Shown here: positions 59,965 to 64,000 of the stretch, piece after piece
Layout: each line of letters starts with the position of its first letter
How positions within the stretch are numbered: the stretch's first letter is position 1
Assembly (NCBI RefSeq): GCF_036898095.1
Contig: NC_090763.1
Location: forward strand, 61,225,241 to 61,289,240
Source: Palaemon carinicauda
Taxonomy: Eukaryota; Arthropoda; Malacostraca; Decapoda; Palaemonidae
Length of the DNA: 64,000 nucleotides
Reading direction: 5' to 3'
The notes under the pieces: generated by a model
Seen by the model: the letters and a program-made list of their open reading frames with translations, nothing else
What the model was told of the DNA's origin: nothing
Database searches by the model: none
Translations under genes and position numbers: made by a program

Positions 59965-60110
59965 AAATTGATTCTGTGTTGACATGGAGTACTTGAGTAC
60001 CTGCTCGACAGATGGCGCAGTTGATGTACACCCCCACCTGTAAAGCGATCGCTGGCGTATTTTGTCCTTAGGTTTTTCTGTCGGGCAGCAGAGCTGACAG
60101 CTATATGATC
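59965..60110 (+). repeat. DIRS-C inverted terminal repeat (Gag side)
   Basis: Inverted copy of 53665-53835; contains AAAGCGATCGCTGGCGTATT. Confidence 0.9.
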
Positions 60111-60136
60111 ACCGGCTAAGTTTAATATTGAAAATA

Positions 60137-60585
60137 TAAAAATCAGGGTATATATCAGTTTAGTGAGATCGGTGTTAATGAACGGACAAGAGTCGTGGTA
60201 TGACAATGAAACAATATCCAACAGATTTTGTAGGCCCTCAGAAGGATATTGGGAGTTAAATGGCAGGACAGGATTGGAAATGAAACTATAGGAGAGATTA
60301 CTTGAGTGCCATATATAGATGAGATCATGGTGAGGGGAAGATGGAGATGGTTTGGGCATAATCTTCGCACTCCCAAAGAGAGATTAGTTCATCAAACTTT
60401 TAACTGGGCTCTACAAGGCACTAGAAGAATTGAAAGATCCAGGTCTACATAGCTGAGGACAATGAAGCATGAAATAGGAGATGACGAATGGAGAAGTATT
60501 GATTTAAAAAGCTCAAGAAAGAGACGTCTGGCGAAATCTAACCGAGGACCTTTGTGTCAATAGGCGTAGGAGAGGATGATGATGA
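60137..60585 (+). pseudogene. LINE remnant split by DIRS-C, 3' piece
   Basis: Continues the piece ending at 53623: IKIRVYISLVRSVLMNGQES (the usual LVRSVLLYGAESW-like block), then RWFGHNLRTPKERLVHQTFN and NWALQGTRRIERSRS. It ends in (GAT)n before a (CA)n(TA)n microsatellite, typical of a LINE 3' tail. Confidence 0.85.
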
Positions 60586-60623
<38 letters not shown>

Positions 60624-60626
60624 ATA

Positions 60627-60677
<51 letters not shown>

Positions 60678-60705
60678 TGTATATATATATATATATATAT
60701 AAATT
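60586..60705. repeat. (CA)n(TA)n microsatellite
   Basis: About 13 CA units and then interrupted TA runs to 60700. Confidence 0.97.
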
Positions 60706-61466
60706 TAATGGAAGTAATTAACAGCATGCTATTATGTATGTTTTTAAACATAAATTTAGTTAAGCAAAAAAAAAAAAAATTCTTTGAAAATGACTGAATG
60801 ATGTTCACATTTCTATTCATGTTTGAAAATGATAACTAAAAGTCCTTATCTTTCTCTCCTTATCCTCCTTCGAGAGTTCAGGGAAACCATTTGCAATAAT
60901 ACATATATTTATAATAACAATCAATCTTATAATCATCATAACCATATTGATATGTTGATTTTCTTTATATAATTAATTGCATCTACCATACCAAAAAAAT
61001 ACTAAAAGGCTGGTTAGTCTACCAATATACTGTTTACTAGTGGTTCTGCTTATTATGTCAGAGAAGACAATTATGTGAAACTACATCAAAGTGTGAGCTA
61101 TTCAGCTGATACAAACATTATTAACAAAGTATTAGAAAATTCCATTACTAACATGCTTAAGTAATAGTACAGGTATTACTAGAAATGTGTACTCTGATCA
61201 TTTTCTTGAATATATGAAAACGATCATGATCTTTTGAAGAGTTTCGGAGGCTTCCAAGAAAGCTAAGGAACATAAATGGAAAAAGGGTTCCAGTACACCA
61301 GAGTTAAACTTTTATTGATCTTAACCGCTACTGTACTACAATTACTATTTCAATTTCTAATATTACTTCTTTTCCTCTGAACATCTAAACTGACTCACTT
61401 TCAGTGCACTCGCTGTCCTTGATTGATACTCGTTTGGTGCAAATCCTTGCATAAATATAAGAATCC
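60706..61466. other. AT-rich stretch downstream of the astacin/ShKT gene
   Basis: Contains the 3' UTR of the - strand gene ending at 61467. No other feature recognised. Confidence 0.4.
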
Positions 61467-61588
61467 CTATTTACACCGGCCACAGGACTTTTTGCAACAG
61501 GAGTTCATGTAAGCAGGATTGCTGGAACAGTAGCCTTTCGCTGCCCAGTCAAAGCAGTACTCGTTTTCGTCAACACAACCACCAGATT
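61467..61588 (-). CDS. Astacin/ShKT protein, last exon (third ShKT domain)
   Basis: Encodes ESGG then a ShKT domain, with Cys in CVDENEYC, CSSNP, SCCKKSCGRC, and ends CK-stop (TAG at 61467-61469). The last six-cysteine domain has the usual C..........C..W...G.C..NP.YM...C..SC..C layout. The acceptor lies at 61589-61590 (TTCCAG on the - strand), phase 1, matching the exon at 62008-62124. ShKT domains in animal metalloproteases are non-enzymatic accessory modules. A hydrophobic run seen in the same frame upstream of the acceptor is intronic AAT repeat, not a signal peptide. Confidence 0.9.
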
Positions 61589-62007
61589 CTGGAAGGCAAT
61601 ACAAAATAATTAATTCTTTCAAGGTAGGAATGAGGACAATGACTATAAATAAACGTATTCCGACATGATTTAATAATAATAATAATAATAATAATTTTAT
61701 TAATAATAATGATTTCAATAATAATCATAATTTCAATAATTTTAATAATAATAATGTTACCAACTTTAATAATTCTAATAGTGATTATAATTTTAATAAT
61801 AGTAACAATTTCATTCAAATAATAATTTTAATGATAATAATTTCAATAGTAATGATAATGATGGGACTCAACAAGCAGTTGGATTTATCAAAATAATGTG
61901 AAACTGGTTAGGCTGATTGAATGATATAGAAATAGTACTTGGAAGTGGAAGCAAAGGGGTAAGTTGAATGTAATGATACTATACGACACCAATACACACA
62001 AACTCAC
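61589..62007 (-). other. Intron with AAT-rich microsatellite
   Basis: Donor GTGAGT at 62007-62002 and acceptor TTCCAG ending at 61589. Degenerate (AAT)n fills about 61668-61862. Confidence 0.85.
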
Positions 62008-62124
62008 CGCAAAAACCACAAGCTCTTCTACAACTTTGCTTCATGAATTCAGGGTTGCGTTCACACTCTCCACTGGCTGACCAACTGCCGCAATTGCCTG
62101 CGATGTCTCCGCAAACATCGGTGT
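62008..62124 (-). CDS. Astacin/ShKT protein, exon with second ShKT domain
   Basis: 117 nt (39 codons), phase 1 at both ends: TDVCGDIAGNCGSWSASGEC, then ERNPEFMKQSCRRACGFC. All six cysteines and the W...G.C..NP.FM core are present. The acceptor CTCCAG is at 62125-62130 and the donor GTGAGT at 62007-62002. Symmetric phase-1 exons of one domain each explain how the domains multiplied. Confidence 0.9.
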
Positions 62125-62169
62125 CTGGAGGAAGAGATTCACGAATTACTTCTAGTCATGTCATTTTAA

Positions 62170-62174
62170 GCGTG

Positions 62175-62244
<70 letters not shown>

Positions 62245-62346
62245 ATAATTGTGCTCTTATTCCTTTTATTTGAAAACAAGAGTAAACACGAATATCATAA
62301 CTACAGTACAAAGGTATTCTGAGTCTTGGTTGAAAAAATAATTTGG

Positions 62347-62413
<67 letters not shown>

Positions 62414-62513
62414 ATAGTTGTGCTCTTCTTCCTTTATTGACAACAAAGAAGAGTAAAAATGAATATCATAACTACAAAAGTATTTTGAGTTTTGATTGGA
62501 AAAATAATTTGGT

Positions 62514-62575
<62 letters not shown>

Positions 62576-62676
62576 ATAATTGTGCTCTTATTCCTTTTAT
62601 TTGAAAACATGAGTAAACACGAATATCATAACTACAGTACAAAGGTATTCTGAGTCTTGGTTGAAAAAATAATTTG

Positions 62677-62746
<70 letters not shown>

Positions 62747-62851
62747 CGCGAGTTGTGCTCTTATTCCTTTTATTTGACAATAAATAAGAGTAAAATGAAT
62801 GTCAAAACTACAAAGGTATTTTGAGTCTTTGTTGAAAAAAATAATTTGGTA

Positions 62852-62925
<74 letters not shown>

Positions 62926-63028
62926 AATAATTGTGCTCTTATTCCTTTAATTTGACAACAAAGAAGAGTAAAAATGAATATCATAACTACAGAAGTATTT
63001 TGAGTCTTGATTGAAAAAATAATTTGGT

Positions 63029-63110
<82 letters not shown>
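62170..63110. repeat. Tandem array of (GA)n blocks with about 105-bp spacers
   Basis: Six GA tracts of 55-80 bp (from about 62176, 62351, 62517, 62680, 62855 and 63032) separated by five related spacers carrying AATTGTGCTCTTATTCCTTT and TTGAAAAAATAATTTGGTA. The period is about 170 bp. It fills most of the intron between two ShKT exons. Confidence 0.93.
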
Positions 63111-63128
63111 AAACTTTTCAAAACTCAC

Positions 63129-63328
63129 CACAAGTATTGCACGATCTCTTACAATTGACACGCATGTACCCTGGGTTGCTATTACACTGACCCCCCCGAT
63201 GCCCAAGATGAGCAAAAGGTATTAAGGTCAATGCAGTCCGTGGGTGCTGGAGTTGGCTCAGGGGTGGTGGTTGTAGAGCGTACAGCGCCAGGACATTTGT
63301 AGAGAAGATTCAAGCTCTTCACGTCAAG
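63129..63328 (-). CDS. Astacin/ShKT protein, exon with end of astacin domain, T/P linker and first ShKT domain
   Basis: Begins LDVKSLNLLYKCPG, which fits the very end of an astacin (M12A) catalytic domain (the pattern LS..DI..IN.LY.C). Next is a Thr/Pro linker (TTTTPEPTPAP) and a ShKT domain starting DCIDLNTFCSSWASG and ending NPGYMRVNCKRSCNTCG. The acceptor is ATCACCAG (63329-63330 on the - strand), the donor GTGAGT at 63128-63123. A run of seven G (63191-63197) is one base too long: six would keep the frame into QCNSNPGYM and give the phase-1 end the next exon requires. Astacins are secreted or membrane-tethered zinc endopeptidases; the catalytic HExxH exons should lie beyond 63330, outside or unseen. 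Confidence 0.78.
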
Positions 63329-63455
63329 CTGGTGATGAAGACGAATGTTATTACATTTTTGTTTTCTGAAACCCGCGAGTTTTTGTTGTTGCTGTTACTA
63401 TTTTTATCCTTCTTCTTCTTCTTCTTCTTCTTTTTCTTCTTCTTCTTCTTCTTCT

Positions 63456-63600
63456 TCTTATTATTATTATTATTATTATTAGCTAAGCTACAACCCTAGT
63501 TGGACAAACAGGCTGCTGTAAGCCCGATAGCTCCAACAGGGAAAAATAACCCAGTGAGGAAAGGAAACAAGGAAATAAATACACTACAAGAGAAGTAATG
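63456..63600 (-). repeat. Dispersed (AAT)n-tailed repeat, copy 4
   Basis: Preceded by (CTT)n and (ATT)n; core AGCTAAGCTACAACCCTAGT and GCTCCAACAGGGAAAAATAA. Confidence 0.85.
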
Positions 63601-63884
63601 CACAATTAAAATAGAATATTTTAAGAACAGTTGTTGTATTTATTCCTTTGTAAGAAAGTAATCATTGCCTCACAGAAGGAAAATTAATGGACTCATCATG
63701 TAAAGATAAAACAGTCCAGTTTTTCTTTCGAAATTGAATCGTTTTGAACAAAGACCGACATTGTTTCTCATTGATTGATATAAAATACGTTCCAGCAATG
63801 TGATGATCTCAAACAAGTAGAATATTAAGGATACACATATTAATTGACAATCGATCACAGTAATATAAAGAATTTATTTACGTA

Positions 63885-64000
63885 CTCCCAAGAGAGACTA
63901 GTTCACTAAATTTTCAATTGGGCTCTACAAGACACTAGAAGGATTTGAAGACCCAGGCCTACATGACTGAGGGATATGAAGCGTGAAGTGGACATAATGA
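63885..64000 (+). pseudogene. LINE 3' fragment, second copy
   Basis: Homologous to 60366-60480 (CTCCCAAGAGAGACTAGTTC, then TTGGGCTCTACAAGACACTA), so it is another copy of the same LINE family. It runs off the window edge. Confidence 0.8.

Larger units (their letters stand above)
53624..60134 (-). mobile_element. DIRS-C: internally deleted DIRS element inserted into a LINE remnant
   Basis: A 6.5-kb element on the - strand. Inverted terminal repeats are at about 53665-53835 and 59965-60110, with an internal complementary region at 53876-53960. It is the same family as DIRS-A and -B. Like B it has the 0.9-kb 5' segment in place of the Gag zinc cluster. Gag runs directly into the end of RT (after the SDEELSDEDV-like block), so the RT core is deleted with a breakpoint different from that in B. 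RNase H, methyltransferase-like and recombinase regions are well kept. Confidence 0.93.

Noticed and set aside
61589..61718. Hydrophobic Leu/Ile run as a signal peptide before the last ShKT domain
   Set aside because: A clear acceptor at 61589 separates it from the exon, and the run is translated intronic AAT repeat.

Overview
This window is animal (arthropod) nuclear DNA. The best guess is a decapod crustacean: DIRS-type retrotransposons are abundant, there is a tRNA-derived SINE and an (AAT)n-tailed repeat of a kind common in shrimp and prawn genomes, and (GA)n, (AAT)n and (TA)n microsatellites are dense. This assignment rests on sequence character and remembered family distributions, not on a database match. 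Host coding sequence is sparse and split by long, repeat-filled introns.

Two host genes can be supported. (1) A Rab9-like small GTPase on the + strand, with four coding exons at 826-975, 11322-11513, 19566-19724 and 22601-22678. All internal junctions are phase 0, and the N-terminal codons lie upstream or in an unseen exon. (2) On the - strand at the right edge, the 3' end of a probable astacin-type zinc metalloprotease with three C-terminal ShKT domains, with exons at 63129-63328, 62008-62124 and 61467-61588. Its catalytic exons lie beyond the window.

Mobile DNA dominates. Four DIRS-like tyrosine-recombinase retrotransposons cover about 27 kb: DIRS-A 1918-8427 (+), DIRS-B 11561-18345 (+), DIRS-D 43479-51121 (-) and DIRS-C 53624-60134 (-). 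Each has inverted terminal repeats plus an internal complementary region that joins the complements of both outer ends. The junctions imply a TTT crossover core. A and B sit in Rab9 introns 1 and 2 in sense orientation. A is nearly complete. B and C have lost most of the reverse transcriptase by separate internal deletions. D is a divergent, heavily decayed family with GC-rich minisatellites.

A CR1/L2/Jockey-group LINE at 26313-30915 (-) has two uninterrupted ORFs and lies between (GA)n tracts on both sides. Its ORF1 combines a PHD-type finger with four CCCH fingers, which is the most unusual protein architecture here. Older LINE remnants were split by later insertions: one by a 1.16-kb TTAA-flanked DNA element (9077-10237), one by DIRS-C. 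Three 300-bp MITEs with TTAA-type flanks, two fold-back elements, a SINE and several tandem arrays make up most of the rest. The stretches 31.4-34.8, 36.8-40.9, 41.9-43.5 and 51.1-52.9 kb are AT-rich with no gene I can recognise.
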